A stretch of 9,339 bases of DNA from UBA8437 sp963580005 (GCA_963580005.1 CAUZJR010000208.1:1-9339); one strand, 5' to 3'. Positions 1-7,718 are shown, numbered from the stretch's first letter. A program made the numbers and translations. Notes: generated from the sequence alone by a model not told the origin.

Positions 1-247
1 TCGTGGGGATCGACCGGAAGGGACCCCCGAACTCGGTGCCCGGCTTCGGGTCCCACGTCTCCAGCTGACTCATGCCGCCGTCGAGCCAGATGAACAGAAC
101 CTGCTTGTGCTGCTTCTTGATCTCCGCTGCGACGGCCGGTTCGAGCAGGCAGCCCAGGCCGGCTGAACCGAGTGTTCCGCCGGCCAGAGAGCCCAGCACC
201 TGGCGACGCGAGACGGTGTGTTCGGGAGTGTTGCAGGCGTGGTTCAT
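1..247 (-). CDS. DUF1501 family Tat-exported protein, N-terminal part
   Basis: This gene is cut by the left edge; only the first 82 codons are present. The protein starts MNHACNTPEHTVSRRQVLGS. The SRRQVL stretch at residues 13-18, followed by a Gly/Ala-rich hydrophobic segment and a possible cleavage site near EPAVA, is a twin-arginine export signal. The mature part then shows KQVLFIWLDGGMSQLETWDP, a hallmark of DUF1501 proteins, which belong to the alkaline phosphatase/sulfatase-like fold. DUF1501 genes in Planctomycetota usually follow a DUF1549/DUF1553 gene, as here with a 53-base gap, so the two probably share a transcript. The biochemical role of the family is not established. No Shine-Dalgarno sequence is visible: the leader is pyrimidine-rich. 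The start was chosen because it places the twin arginines close to the N terminus. Confidence 0.88.
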   Translation of the reverse strand, partial: MNHACNTPEHTVSRRQVLGSLAGGTLGSAGLGCLLEPAVAAEIKKQHKQVLFIWLDGGMSQLETWDPKPGTEFGGPFRSIPT

Positions 248-300
248 GGGGACGGGAGAAAGGAGTCGGGGGACAGGAGACAGGAACGCGGGGGTGGGGA

Positions 301-1896
301 TCAGTGGTTGAGACGGAATTCGGCTGAGGCCAGTAGTGACCAGGCCAGGTCGGCCAGTGCGGAGGGTCGTGACTGGGCGTGCTTGTCGAGAAACGCGGCG
401 GCCGTCTTCGATTCGGCGGCGGTGGGCTTTCGGGACAGGACCTGCAGGTACAACTGTTCGACGGCAGCGGGGTTCTTGTCGATGGAAACCAGGCGGCCGA
501 CGAGTGATCCGTCGCGAGGTGTGAGCCAATCGAGGATCAGGCGTTCGTTCATCAGGAACAACGCGTGCCCCATCGCCGGGTTGTAGTCGTCGGGGTCTTC
601 ACCCGGCGGGTTGCCCACGATCCAGCTGAACAGCTCCATGGTCTCACCCACCGTGGCCGGCAGGCGGGCGACTCGGCCGTTGATGTAGTTGTAGGCGTCG
701 AAGGGTTCCTCGGCGGGGACCTTGCCATCGAGCATCCTGCGGTGGTTCCCGGTGGCGATCATCAGGCTCCAGGCCAGCTGTTCCGGAGAAAGCGGTTTGG
801 GCAGAGCGACCCGGAACCGAATCTTGGCCACGTCTGCCAAGTCGGCCGCCGCAATGACCTCGGGCAATCGACTCGACCGCTGGTACGCCTTGCTGAGGAT
901 GATCTCGCGGAGCAGCTGCCGGGTGTTGAACTTGCTGGAAGTGAATTCCTGCTGCAGGCGGGTGAAGAGTTCCGGATGCGAGGGCGGGTTGGCGGGGTGA
1001 TCGAGATGGGGCGGGTGGATCAGCCCTCGTCCCAGCAGCATGGCCCACAGGCGGTTGACGCTGGTACGGACAAAGGCCGGATTGGCGTCACTGGGCAGGT
1101 CGCGGGCCAGCATTAAACGAGGCCGGAACTTGGCCGCCTCGGTCTCCTGCCCCTTCTCGAACTTCGGCACATCGATCTCGGTTCCTCCCGGCAGTCGCGG
1201 CCCGGTGGTCTGCTTGCCTGGCTCGAAGACCGACTCGAACTCGCTGTTGGCCTTGTCCGGTTTCTCCTGGACGTAGGAGAAGATCCCGAAGTAGTCCTGC
1301 TGGGTGTAGGAGTCGATCGAGGGGTGATTGTGACACTGAGCACACATGATATCCTGGCCCAGGAAGATCCGGGCGATGTCTTGCGTGACCTGGTGCGTGT
1401 TGCCGCCGCGTCCGGTGGCCTTGAGAAACTTGGTGGCGGGCTGGTTGGCGTCGTCGTCTTTTTCGACGAACAGCAGCCGGGCGACCAGCTGGTTCCACGG
1501 CGTGTTGTCCCGAAAGCCCGCCTGCAGCCACTTCGACCAGTCCTCGGCCTTGACGCTCTTCTCGGCCCGCCGCTCGAGCACCATCACCTCGAACCACTCC
1601 TGCATCCGTCGCGGGAAGTCGGGTGAGTCGAACAGCCGATCGACGAGCCGGGCTCGCTTGGTGCCGGTTTCGTCGGCCAGGAACGCGGTGGTCTCCTTGG
1701 CGGTGGGCACTCGCCCGGCAAGATCCAGGGTCACGCGTCTCAGGAACTCCGAATCGTCGGCCAGCCCCGCCACGGCTCCACCGGCCCGAGCCTCGATCAG
1801 CCGATCAATCTCGACGTGCAGTGGCTCGGCCGCCTGCAGAGGCTGAGTGGTGGCCAGTGCCAGGCTGGCGAGCGATACGAGGGAAGCGATACGCAT
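301..1896 (-). CDS. Secreted DUF1549/DUF1553 domain protein
   Basis: The 531-residue protein begins with a Sec signal peptide (about residues 1-23, cleavage after QAA). The DUF1549 domain follows: VTLDLAGRVPTAKE at 56-69, then LVDRLFDSPDF, and the family's CAQCHNHP motif at 185-192. The DUF1553 domain is C-terminal: NRLWAMLLGRGLIHP at 281-295, NPPSHPEL at 303-310, LLREIILSKAYQRSS at 328-342, and the terminal LLASAEFRLNH. CAQCH has the form of a haem c attachment site (CxxCH), and the family is often fused to an N-terminal cytochrome-like domain. That domain is absent here, so this is the short form and haem binding is uncertain. The protein is expected outside the cytoplasm. It lies 53 bases upstream of the DUF1501 gene, its usual partner. 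Function in the family is poorly known; links to polysaccharide breakdown have been suggested. No Shine-Dalgarno sequence is seen before the ATG. Confidence 0.9.
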   Translation of the reverse strand: MRIASLVSLASLALATTQPLQAAEPLHVEIDRLIEARAGGAVAGLADDSEFLRRVTLDLAGRVPTAKETTAFLADETGTKRARLVDRLFDSPDFPRRMQEWFEVMVLERRAEKSVKAEDWSKWLQAGFRDNTPWNQLVARLLFVEKDDDANQPATKFLKATGRGGNTHQVTQDIARIFLGQDIMCAQCHNHPSIDSYTQQDYFGIFSYVQEKPDKANSEFESVFEPGKQTTGPRLPGGTEIDVPKFEKGQETEAAKFRPRLMLARDLPSDANPAFVRTSVNRLWAMLLGRGLIHPPHLDHPANPPSHPELFTRLQQEFTSSKFNTRQLLREIILSKAYQRSSRLPEVIAAADLADVAKIRFRVALPKPLSPEQLAWSLMIATGNHRRMLDGKVPAEEPFDAYNYINGRVARLPATVGETMELFSWIVGNPPGEDPDDYNPAMGHALFLMNERLILDWLTPRDGSLVGRLVSIDKNPAAVEQLYLQVLSRKPTAAESKTAAAFLDKHAQSRPSALADLAWSLLASAEFRLNH

Positions 1897-1952
1897 GGGT
1901 CGCGGGGCGGTTGTCCAGGTCAGTGATGGTGCCGTTGTCCCAGGAAGCCCCG

Positions 1953-1958
1953 ATTATA
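1953..1958 (-). promoter_or_regulatory. Candidate -10 box for the DUF1549/DUF1501 pair
   Basis: On the minus strand the sequence GGTATAATCGGGGC carries a perfect TATAAT 56 bases before the start of the DUF1549 gene, just after the stop codon of the upstream amidohydrolase. No good -35 hexamer is found 16-18 bases further upstream, so this rests on the -10 box alone. Similar boxes precede two other transcription units in the window. Confidence 0.4.
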
Positions 1959-1963
1959 CCGGA

Positions 1964-2971
1964 TCAGCGTTTCTTGATGGCACTCTTGATCGGACTCCTG
2001 CTCGGCCGGTTCCCCGCCGGCTTCATGCCCAGCAGAGCGGCCGGGGTATCACGGCCCATCTTGAGGATGTCTTTGCGAGAGAATCCTTCGGCGGCGAGTT
2101 CCAGTGCGAAGCGTTTCATGCCATCGGTGGGGATGGGGTTGAGGAACTGTCCGAGGTCGGAGCTGAGGATGAAGTGGTCGGTGCCGACGGCCTTCATGGC
2201 CCGGGCGTAGTCGGCGGTGGTGACTCTTTTCCAGTGTCTCATGCTGGCCAGGAACGCGTTGGGTCCATTGAGGTTGGTCATCCAGACGCACTCGAGCTTG
2301 GCTCCCAGTTTCGCGGCCTGTTTCATCTGGGGGATGGTCATGCGGATCGGGTCGGCCATGGCGTGGGTAACGACCAGCTTCCTGACCCCGGCCTTTTTCG
2401 CGGCGGAGAGCAGCAGCAGGCATTCCCGGGCCGAGGAGTGACCGGTTTCGAGCACCAGGTCGTGTTTGGCGCACAGCGCGAAGATCTCCTCGAGTGCCTT
2501 GACCGGTTTCCCATTCTCGACGACGGCCACCGACGGTCGGTCTTCTTCGAATCGCTTGACGTGGTTGGCGGCATCGAAGGTGGGCAGCCAGACGACCTTG
2601 CCGCGTTCGCCGGTGAAGGTGACCATCCGCCGGATGGCCTCGGCGTTGAGTCCTCCGACGGCCCGGTTGAGCACGATGCCTCCGTAGCAGCGTTGACCGG
2701 TGGCCCGTTCGGCGAGCATGGCGCGGTCGGCGGTCATGGTGAAGTGGTTCTTCAGAACCAGCGCCCCCATCCTGCGGCCTCGCGCAATTCGAGCGATCTC
2801 GAAGTCGGTCGTCGAGCGGGTGAAGCTGTCCGGGCCCGAGTGGACGTGGAAGTCGATCAGGCCGACCAGCGGGTTCCCCTTCAGCGTGGTGGGTTCCTGG
2901 GCCGTGGACCCGGATGGGAAGCCGGCCAGGAGGGTGGCGAGTGTGAGGCAGCGGAAGGTGAGTCGGGTCAT
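1964..2971 (-). CDS. Secreted DUF6282-type amidohydrolase
   Basis: The 335-residue protein has a signal peptide (residues 1 to about 24, likely cleaved in SGSTAQEP). It is followed by a TIM-barrel metal-hydrolase core. DFHVHSGPD (40-48) supplies the HxH metal pair (H42, H44). KNHF (74-77) holds a candidate bridging lysine. ETGHSS (175-180), VTHAMADP (201-208; H203) and SSDLGQ (270-275; D272) fit the remaining ligands and the catalytic Asp. The metal site therefore looks intact, in contrast to the amidohydrolase-like protein encoded upstream. This arrangement matches the DUF6282 branch of the amidohydrolase superfamily, whose substrates are not known. The C terminus (NRPSRSPIKSAIKKR) is a basic tail beyond the fold. 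The gene is 132 bases from its upstream neighbour and probably has its own promoter. It could be a lactonase, phosphotriesterase-like enzyme or amidase; the sequence does not decide. Confidence 0.8.
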   Translation of the reverse strand: MTRLTFRCLTLATLLAGFPSGSTAQEPTTLKGNPLVGLIDFHVHSGPDSFTRSTTDFEIARIARGRRMGALVLKNHFTMTADRAMLAERATGQRCYGGIVLNRAVGGLNAEAIRRMVTFTGERGKVVWLPTFDAANHVKRFEEDRPSVAVVENGKPVKALEEIFALCAKHDLVLETGHSSARECLLLLSAAKKAGVRKLVVTHAMADPIRMTIPQMKQAAKLGAKLECVWMTNLNGPNAFLASMRHWKRVTTADYARAMKAVGTDHFILSSDLGQFLNPIPTDGMKRFALELAAEGFSRKDILKMGRDTPAALLGMKPAGNRPSRSPIKSAIKKR

Positions 2972-3017
2972 GGAGGGTGGTCCTGGGTGTGCTTGCCGCG
3001 TGGTGTGTTGCCAGCTT

Positions 3018-3041
3018 GTCGGGGCTGGCTGTCGGGGCTGG
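3018..3041. repeat. Short tandem duplication in a leader
   Basis: GTCGGGGCTGG occurs twice in tandem with a 13-base period (3018-3030 and 3031-3041). It lies in the untranslated leader between the candidate promoter at 3060-3065 and the DUF6282 gene start. It is too short to assign a role and may simply be slippage. Confidence 0.5.
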
Positions 3042-3059
3042 TGGGCTGCGACCGCGCCG

Positions 3060-3065
3060 ATTCTA
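3060..3065 (-). promoter_or_regulatory. Candidate -10 box for the DUF6282 gene
   Basis: On the minus strand GGTAGAATCGGCGC contains TAGAAT (one mismatch to the TATAAT consensus), 88 bases before the DUF6282 start and downstream of the stop codon of the preceding gene. The flanks closely resemble the box before the DUF1549 gene (GGTATAATCGGGGC). A matching -35 is not apparent. Confidence 0.35.
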
Positions 3066-3103
3066 CCAAGGCGGCTTCAGGCGTGCGGTTCGGGACGCGT
3101 TGG

Positions 3104-4234
3104 TCAGGCGTCCGGGGCGAAGGCTTCGCCGGCGCGGAGGGTCAGCACTGCTTCGTAGCAACCGCCCGGGCGGGTTGTGCCGTGGACATCTTGCAGCGGC
3201 GGCGCGTCGTCGCGGAATTTCAGCAGCGTGAGGTCTGCGGGTCCTCCGAGCCTCAGGCCTCCGGCCTCGTCGGAGAGCCCCAGTACCTGTGCCGGTCGCG
3301 AAGTCACCGCGGTGAAGATGTCGGCTTCGGGCATCCCCGCGGCCAACAGCTTGGACATCGTGCGGGGCAGGTCGTGCTGCGGTGTGCTGTCGGTGTGGCG
3401 GGCGTACTGGTCGGTCGAAATCGTGTCCGGCGGGAAGCCCTCACCGAGAGCCGCTTCGAGTTCGCCGAAGTCGAGCGAGGTCATGCCATGTCCGACATCA
3501 AACAGCACGCCCTTCTCGCGGGCGGCCAGGACCTCGGGTCGCACGCGGCCACCGGCGACGATGCCGTGAGGTTCGCGGCGGAACGAGTACGTGACGACAT
3601 CGCCGGGACGCAACAATTCCAGTTGCTCGGCAAACGCCCAGTCTTCGTCTTCACGCAGTCCGAACAGCAGTGGCCGATCGGTGGCCCGAGCCGCCTCGAG
3701 TGCCAGGTCGAGTGCCTGGGCCGGGTCGCAGGCTCCGGCCGAGGCCCGGCTGCAGTTGACGGCGATCCCCCAGATCAACTCGCCTCCCTCGGCGATCGCA
3801 TCGGCACAGGCATCGACATCGAGCCAGTCGAGATCGTCCAGGCACGGCCGCTGGGGACTCTCGCCGTGCCGCGAAATGCTGATCGCCAGCCGCACGCGAG
3901 TCCGCGAACCCTCGATCGTCTCCTGCCGGTAGTTCGCCCAGTTGTCGGCACCGGCGTCGCCCTGGGAGAGCACGGTCGTGACGCCTCGAGGCAGGAACTC
4001 GCGGTCGGGATCGACTCCGTACTTCGAACCGCTCTTGGCCGGGTGAGCGTGCAGGTCGACCAGGCCGGGCAGCAGCACCGCGTCGGGGAATGCGAGTGCC
4101 TGAGCGGCGGCGGAATCCTCGGGCGGATCGATAGCGGCGATTCGCCCGTCGGAGATGCCGATGGACCCGGCAGCGTCTCGACCGGTACGGGGACAGACGA
4201 CTCGACCGGCCTGGATCAGGAGATCAAATGGCAT
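3104..4234 (-). CDS. Amidohydrolase/deacetylase-family protein with altered metal site
   Basis: The 376-residue protein has no signal peptide. It begins with the small beta domain (FDLLIQAGRVVCP), then GLVDLHAHP (57-65, HxH at H62/H64), GVTTV (84-88), GADNWANYR (95-103), LFDVGHG (244-250), TISTDQY (271-277, D275) and a closing GGPADLTLLKF (330-340). The order and wording match the amidohydrolase/deacetylase metallohydrolases (the EF0837/Atu3266-like group, related to dihydroorotase). Family members have GIK (carbamylated lysine), VHIG and THCF (metal-ligand histidines). Here these read GIAV (A158), FGLR (G192) and TYSF (Y216). The usual binuclear site thus appears broken, although H249 and D275 remain. 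It may have one metal, a different chemistry or a non-catalytic role. The start is 8 bases after the upstream M50 gene stops, with no clear Shine-Dalgarno, suggesting translational coupling in an operon. Family assignment is firm; activity is unknown. Confidence 0.82.
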   Translation of the reverse strand: MPFDLLIQAGRVVCPRTGRDAAGSIGISDGRIAAIDPPEDSAAAQALAFPDAVLLPGLVDLHAHPAKSGSKYGVDPDREFLPRGVTTVLSQGDAGADNWANYRQETIEGSRTRVRLAISISRHGESPQRPCLDDLDWLDVDACADAIAEGGELIWGIAVNCSRASAGACDPAQALDLALEAARATDRPLLFGLREDEDWAFAEQLELLRPGDVVTYSFRREPHGIVAGGRVRPEVLAAREKGVLFDVGHGMTSLDFGELEAALGEGFPPDTISTDQYARHTDSTPQHDLPRTMSKLLAAGMPEADIFTAVTSRPAQVLGLSDEAGGLRLGGPADLTLLKFRDDAPPLQDVHGTTRPGGCYEAVLTLRAGEAFAPDA

Positions 4235-4242
4235 GGGATTGT

Positions 4243-6732
4243 TCAGATTCGGAACTTGAAGGTGCTACGGTACCAGCGGTAGATCCACTGGTAGGCGGTG
4301 CGTGTATCGACGAGGAATCTCGAGCGGCCTCGCAGCCCGGTCTTCAGCAGTGGCGTGTCTTTCCGCAACAGGACGGTCGCCTGGTAGGCGGGGCTCAGCG
4401 GTCGTTCGCGGCCCTGCCGGTCAGTCACCGTGGCGACTTCGCCTCCGAGCTTGTTCGAGAGCAGTTCTGGGACGAATTCGAGATCGCGTCGTGAGATCTT
4501 TTCGATGAAGCCCTCGTAGGTCCGATCCACCAGGTGATCGAACTTCAGTTCGACGAGCGTCGGCGAGCGGGTCAGGGACAGCGTGACGTTACGGGTCTCG
4601 CCATCGGTGCCCCCGATGATGCTCAGTTTCAGTACCCGGGGCGAGGCGGTGCTGATCGTCTCGTCGACGCCCGGCAGCAGGTCGGCGGTGCGGGTGATGG
4701 ATTTCGAGTGGTTGGAGGTGATGAGGTCACCGCGGACGATGCGGGCCAGTTCGGCGGGTGAGCCGGGGAGGACCGAGGAGACTCTCAGGCCTTCGGGGCT
4801 GGAGGTTGCGGCGAACCCGAGTGCTTCTTCGGCCGAGACCATGTCGTTGCGGTCGCCCTGGTCGATGACGACCACGGCCTGGTATTCGTTGTCGGGTGCG
4901 ATCGAGAGCAGGTGGGTCCGTTCGGGCAGGAAGCAGTTGCGGTTGCGTTCTTCCAGCGGAGTGCCGTGCCATGCGGCCAGCTGTTCGCTGTGGGATTCTT
5001 GTGTCGGAGCGGGGACTCGGGGAGGCGCGACGACGGTGCCGCCGAGAGGAGCTCGCACCGTCATTCTCTGGATTTGCTTCTGAAACTCGTCGAGCTGAGT
5101 CATGGCCGACTGCCGGTTGGCTCGTGCCAGTTCTTCTCGCGGCCGGTCATCCAGTGCGTTGGCGACCGAGATGCGGATCAGCTGGACCTGTTTTTGTTGT
5201 TCGAGGCGGACCTGTTCGAGTTGGAGTGCGGTGTTTGAGAGGACCGCGAGCGGGTCACCCTCTGTGATCTGGTCACCGGGTTGAGCCGGCCGTCCCTCGA
5301 GTGTTCCGCCCGCGGCGGTGTAGACGTGCCTGACGTCGTGAGGTTCGATCAGGAACATCGCCTCGACGTGCAGCGGAAGCGGGATGGCCAGGCCGGTGGC
5401 GACCAGGGTCACCAGCAGGCCGAGCGAGATCATGATCTTGGGACGGCTCAATGGTTCGATCCTCGGGGCGGTGACCTGCTTGTAGATGTTCTGGAGGAGG
5501 TTGAAGAGGATGGTGGAAATCGAGACGATGGCCAGGGCGATGCCGATGCTCTGCAGACCGTAGGGTTTCAGGACGGTGTAGAGGAAGACGAGGATGGCGG
5601 CGAGGATGAACCAGCGGTAGAGCCCTGCGGCGATGGCGAACATCACGAATCCCGCCCGGCCGGTCTCGGGCATGAACGGGTCGGGCTTGGCCTCGATGCC
5701 CAGGCAGTACCAGCCAAACCAGTCTCGCAGAAGCCGGTCGGCCTTGGGCCGGAGGTTGGGGATCTCGAGCAGGTCCGACATCATGTAGTAGCCGTCGAAC
5801 CGCATCAGCGGGTTGGCGTTCCAGATGACCGTGGTGATCGCGGTCACGAAGAAGATGTTCAGGCACAGGTGGTGGATCAGTCCGGATTGAGTGTTCCACC
5901 AGATGTAGATGGCGATGGCCGAGATCACGACCTCGATGTACATGCCGGCCGCGCCGATGGCGATTCGCTTCCATTTGCTCCGCAGCATCCAGCTGTCCGA
6001 GACGTCGCAATAGAGGCAGGGGCTGAAGACGAGCAGCATCACGCCCATCGCGTGGCATTCGCCGCCGAAGTGCTTGCACGAGAGTCCGTGTCCGAACTCG
6101 TGGATCACCTTGCAAGTGCCCAGCGTGATCCAGAGATACATCAGGTTGGGCCAGCTGAAGAACTGCTGGAATTCGGGGATCTGAGCCGCGAAGGTTTCGA
6201 ACTGCACGGCGAGCAGGACCCAGCTCGAGAGCACAAACAGCAGGGTCAGCGTGACGACGGCGGGGTGATAGACCCAGCGGACGAAGGGGTAGAGCCAGGC
6301 GAGGACCGTTTCGGGGTCCCAGCCGGGGAGCCTGACGTAGAGCAGGCTCTTCATGGTGTTGAAGAGCTTCTTCTTTTTCTCGTCGAAGTCGAGCTTCGCC
6401 AGCGAGGCACCCTGGCCGATGCGGTTGGAGAAGACGAGTCCCTTCTGGTGCAGGTCGGTGATCAGGTGCTGGATGTCCGAGAGTTGCAGCCTTACGGTGG
6501 GGAGCACGTCGTGCAGTGCGTCGCGGAGTTCTTCGAGGTGGCGGTCGCCGTTGAGCAGTTGCAGGGTGTGGTACTGCTCGGGCTGCAGCCGGAAGTACTT
6601 CAGACCGACGGGGTCCTTGATGACCCAGTAGCTGACGCCCAGGAACTCGATCTGCTCGTAGATCAGGTCGTCGCGGACCTGCAGCGGGATCGGTCGCCGG
6701 TTGGCGGTTGTCAGCGACGCGGCCGAGCTCAT
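4243..6732 (-). CDS. PqqD-like/M50 metalloprotease/HlyD adaptor fusion with inserted PDZ domain
   Basis: The protein has 829 residues. Residues about 20-105 resemble a PqqD-like winged-helix domain. A membrane core follows with roughly six or more hydrophobic segments (about 155-175, 195-208, 228-242, 257-278, 288-303, 363-388, 394-415, 434-452). It holds the M50 zinc motif HEFGH (211-215; H211, E212, H215) and the downstream NPLMRFDGYY (307-316; D313), as in site-2 proteases. Residues 455-829 are HlyD-like: a lipoyl-type half motif (468-500), a coiled-coil hairpin (501-560), RMTVRAPLGGTVV (556-568), and an adaptor barrel ending in TAYQWIYRWYRSTFKFRI. Between DRND (627-630) and VELKFDHL (727-734) lies a PDZ-like domain with LGF (638-640), VLPGSPAELA and RGDLI. 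Four cysteines near the active site (C219, C226, C239, C242) look conserved in the family. The start overlaps the upstream adaptor's stop by 4 bases (ATGA), so translation is probably coupled. It likely sits in the inner membrane and acts in processing or export of an unknown substrate. Confidence 0.87.
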   Translation of the reverse strand: MSSAASLTTANRRPIPLQVRDDLIYEQIEFLGVSYWVIKDPVGLKYFRLQPEQYHTLQLLNGDRHLEELRDALHDVLPTVRLQLSDIQHLITDLHQKGLVFSNRIGQGASLAKLDFDEKKKKLFNTMKSLLYVRLPGWDPETVLAWLYPFVRWVYHPAVVTLTLLFVLSSWVLLAVQFETFAAQIPEFQQFFSWPNLMYLWITLGTCKVIHEFGHGLSCKHFGGECHAMGVMLLVFSPCLYCDVSDSWMLRSKWKRIAIGAAGMYIEVVISAIAIYIWWNTQSGLIHHLCLNIFFVTAITTVIWNANPLMRFDGYYMMSDLLEIPNLRPKADRLLRDWFGWYCLGIEAKPDPFMPETGRAGFVMFAIAAGLYRWFILAAILVFLYTVLKPYGLQSIGIALAIVSISTILFNLLQNIYKQVTAPRIEPLSRPKIMISLGLLVTLVATGLAIPLPLHVEAMFLIEPHDVRHVYTAAGGTLEGRPAQPGDQITEGDPLAVLSNTALQLEQVRLEQQKQVQLIRISVANALDDRPREELARANRQSAMTQLDEFQKQIQRMTVRAPLGGTVVAPPRVPAPTQESHSEQLAAWHGTPLEERNRNCFLPERTHLLSIAPDNEYQAVVVIDQGDRNDMVSAEEALGFAATSSPEGLRVSSVLPGSPAELARIVRGDLITSNHSKSITRTADLLPGVDETISTASPRVLKLSIIGGTDGETRNVTLSLTRSPTLVELKFDHLVDRTYEGFIEKISRRDLEFVPELLSNKLGGEVATVTDRQGRERPLSPAYQATVLLRKDTPLLKTGLRGRSRFLVDTRTAYQWIYRWYRSTFKFRI

Positions 6733-7718
6733 GGTGCGACCGCGGCTTCGATTGTGATCTGAGCGGTCAGGCCGTGCCGCAACAGTCCCTGCAGGTTGGC
6801 CACCTCGGCCCAGACCCTCACGTCCCGCTCACCCACCAGGCTGACACCCGGGTCGATGTAGACCAGCCGACCGGGGAACCTGGCCTGCTTGAACACGCTG
6901 GGCAGCACTCCGGCACGGTCCTCGGAGTCGACCAGTTGCACGACGACCTTCTGGCCGGGTTGCAACCGGATGGCCTGCGCCAGCGGGATGCGGCCTTCGA
7001 CTTTCATGGTCGAGATATCGACGAGTTCGATGATCGGGTCTCCCTGCCGGATCGCCTCACCCTTCTGCTTGAACCGCCGGGTGACGATGCCGTCGAAGGG
7101 AGCCTTGAGGCGGTAGGTATTGAGCTGGGCTTCGGCGAGTGTGCTGTCGAGGTCGGCGACGGCCTGGTCGTGGACGGCCTGCTCGATCTGCAACTGGCTG
7201 CGTTGTTCGGCCAGGAGCAGCCGCGTGATTTCGATCTTGGGCACGACATCCATTCCGGCGTTCTTGTTGGCGAGCAGGGCCTGCTGGTGTTCGTTCTTCG
7301 AAACGGCGTAGCTGGCCGTGGCGTAGCGTTTGTGGACGTCGTTGCTGGCCTTTTTCCGGGCGCTGTTGAGTGCCGCGACGGCCACCTCGTCATCGAGCTT
7401 CGCGATCACCTCGCCGGCCTTCACCCGTTTGCCTTCGTGGAGATTGAGGTCGGCGATGGTGCCGACGCGGTCGAAGCCGAGTAGGACCTGTCGCATCAGC
7501 TTGACGCGGAATCCGCTGACGGTGATCGCCCCGGCCTTGACCCTCGCCCCGGCCCTGACATTGGAGTTGGCAGGTCGGGTCCTGGCGGATTTCTTGTCGG
7601 GGATGGTCTTTCGTCGGTCCTGCGCGGTGGCGTCGAGCAGCCAGATGGTGCACAGGGCCAGGGCGCATGTCGATCCGATCCAGGCGGTGATGCGAGGGTT
7701 GCGTATGATTCGGCTCAT
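6729..7718 (-). CDS. HlyD-family periplasmic adaptor (membrane fusion protein)
   Basis: The 329-residue protein has an N-terminal membrane anchor or signal segment (about 11-32) and a basic linker rich in Lys/Arg/Ala (34-60). The first lipoyl half is VGTIADLNLHEGKRVKAGEV (85-104). An alpha-helical hairpin with coiled-coil character spans about 111-200. The second lipoyl half is YRLKAPFDGIVTRRFKQKGE (202-221), and a beta-barrel domain follows (about 235-325). This is the layout of adaptors that join an inner-membrane pump to an outer-membrane channel in RND, ABC or MFS export systems. No pump or channel gene is in the window; the next gene encodes a second, protease-fused adaptor whose ATG overlaps this stop codon by 4 bases. 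A Shine-Dalgarno-like AGGGA lies 5 bases before the ATG, which supports the start. Substrate is unknown. Confidence 0.88.
   Translation of the reverse strand: MSRIIRNPRITAWIGSTCALALCTIWLLDATAQDRRKTIPDKKSARTRPANSNVRAGARVKAGAITVSGFRVKLMRQVLLGFDRVGTIADLNLHEGKRVKAGEVIAKLDDEVAVAALNSARKKASNDVHKRYATASYAVSKNEHQQALLANKNAGMDVVPKIEITRLLLAEQRSQLQIEQAVHDQAVADLDSTLAEAQLNTYRLKAPFDGIVTRRFKQKGEAIRQGDPIIELVDISTMKVEGRIPLAQAIRLQPGQKVVVQLVDSEDRAGVLPSVFKQARFPGRLVYIDPGVSLVGERDVRVWAEVANLQGLLRHGLTAQITIEAAVAP

Noticed and set aside
1330..1344. CAQCH as proof of a c-type cytochrome
   Set aside because: The motif is conserved in DUF1549 proteins, but there is no cytochrome fold or distal methionine evident. It is described only as a possible haem or metal site.
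3116..3130. GGCGAAG/CTTCGCC palindrome as a terminator
   Set aside because: It lies inside the last codons of the amidohydrolase-like gene with only one base between the arms and no T-tract, so it is probably a codon-level coincidence.
1847..4282. Long open frame on the plus strand, 811 codons
   Set aside because: It lies opposite three well-supported minus-strand genes, and its translation has low-complexity composition without any recognisable domain. It is an antisense shadow caused by high GC.
5281..6762. Plus-strand open frame of 493 codons opposite the M50 fusion gene
   Set aside because: The Asp/Glu/Val/Gly-rich translation is the mirror of the real coding strand. The minus-strand frame has clear M50 and HlyD motifs.
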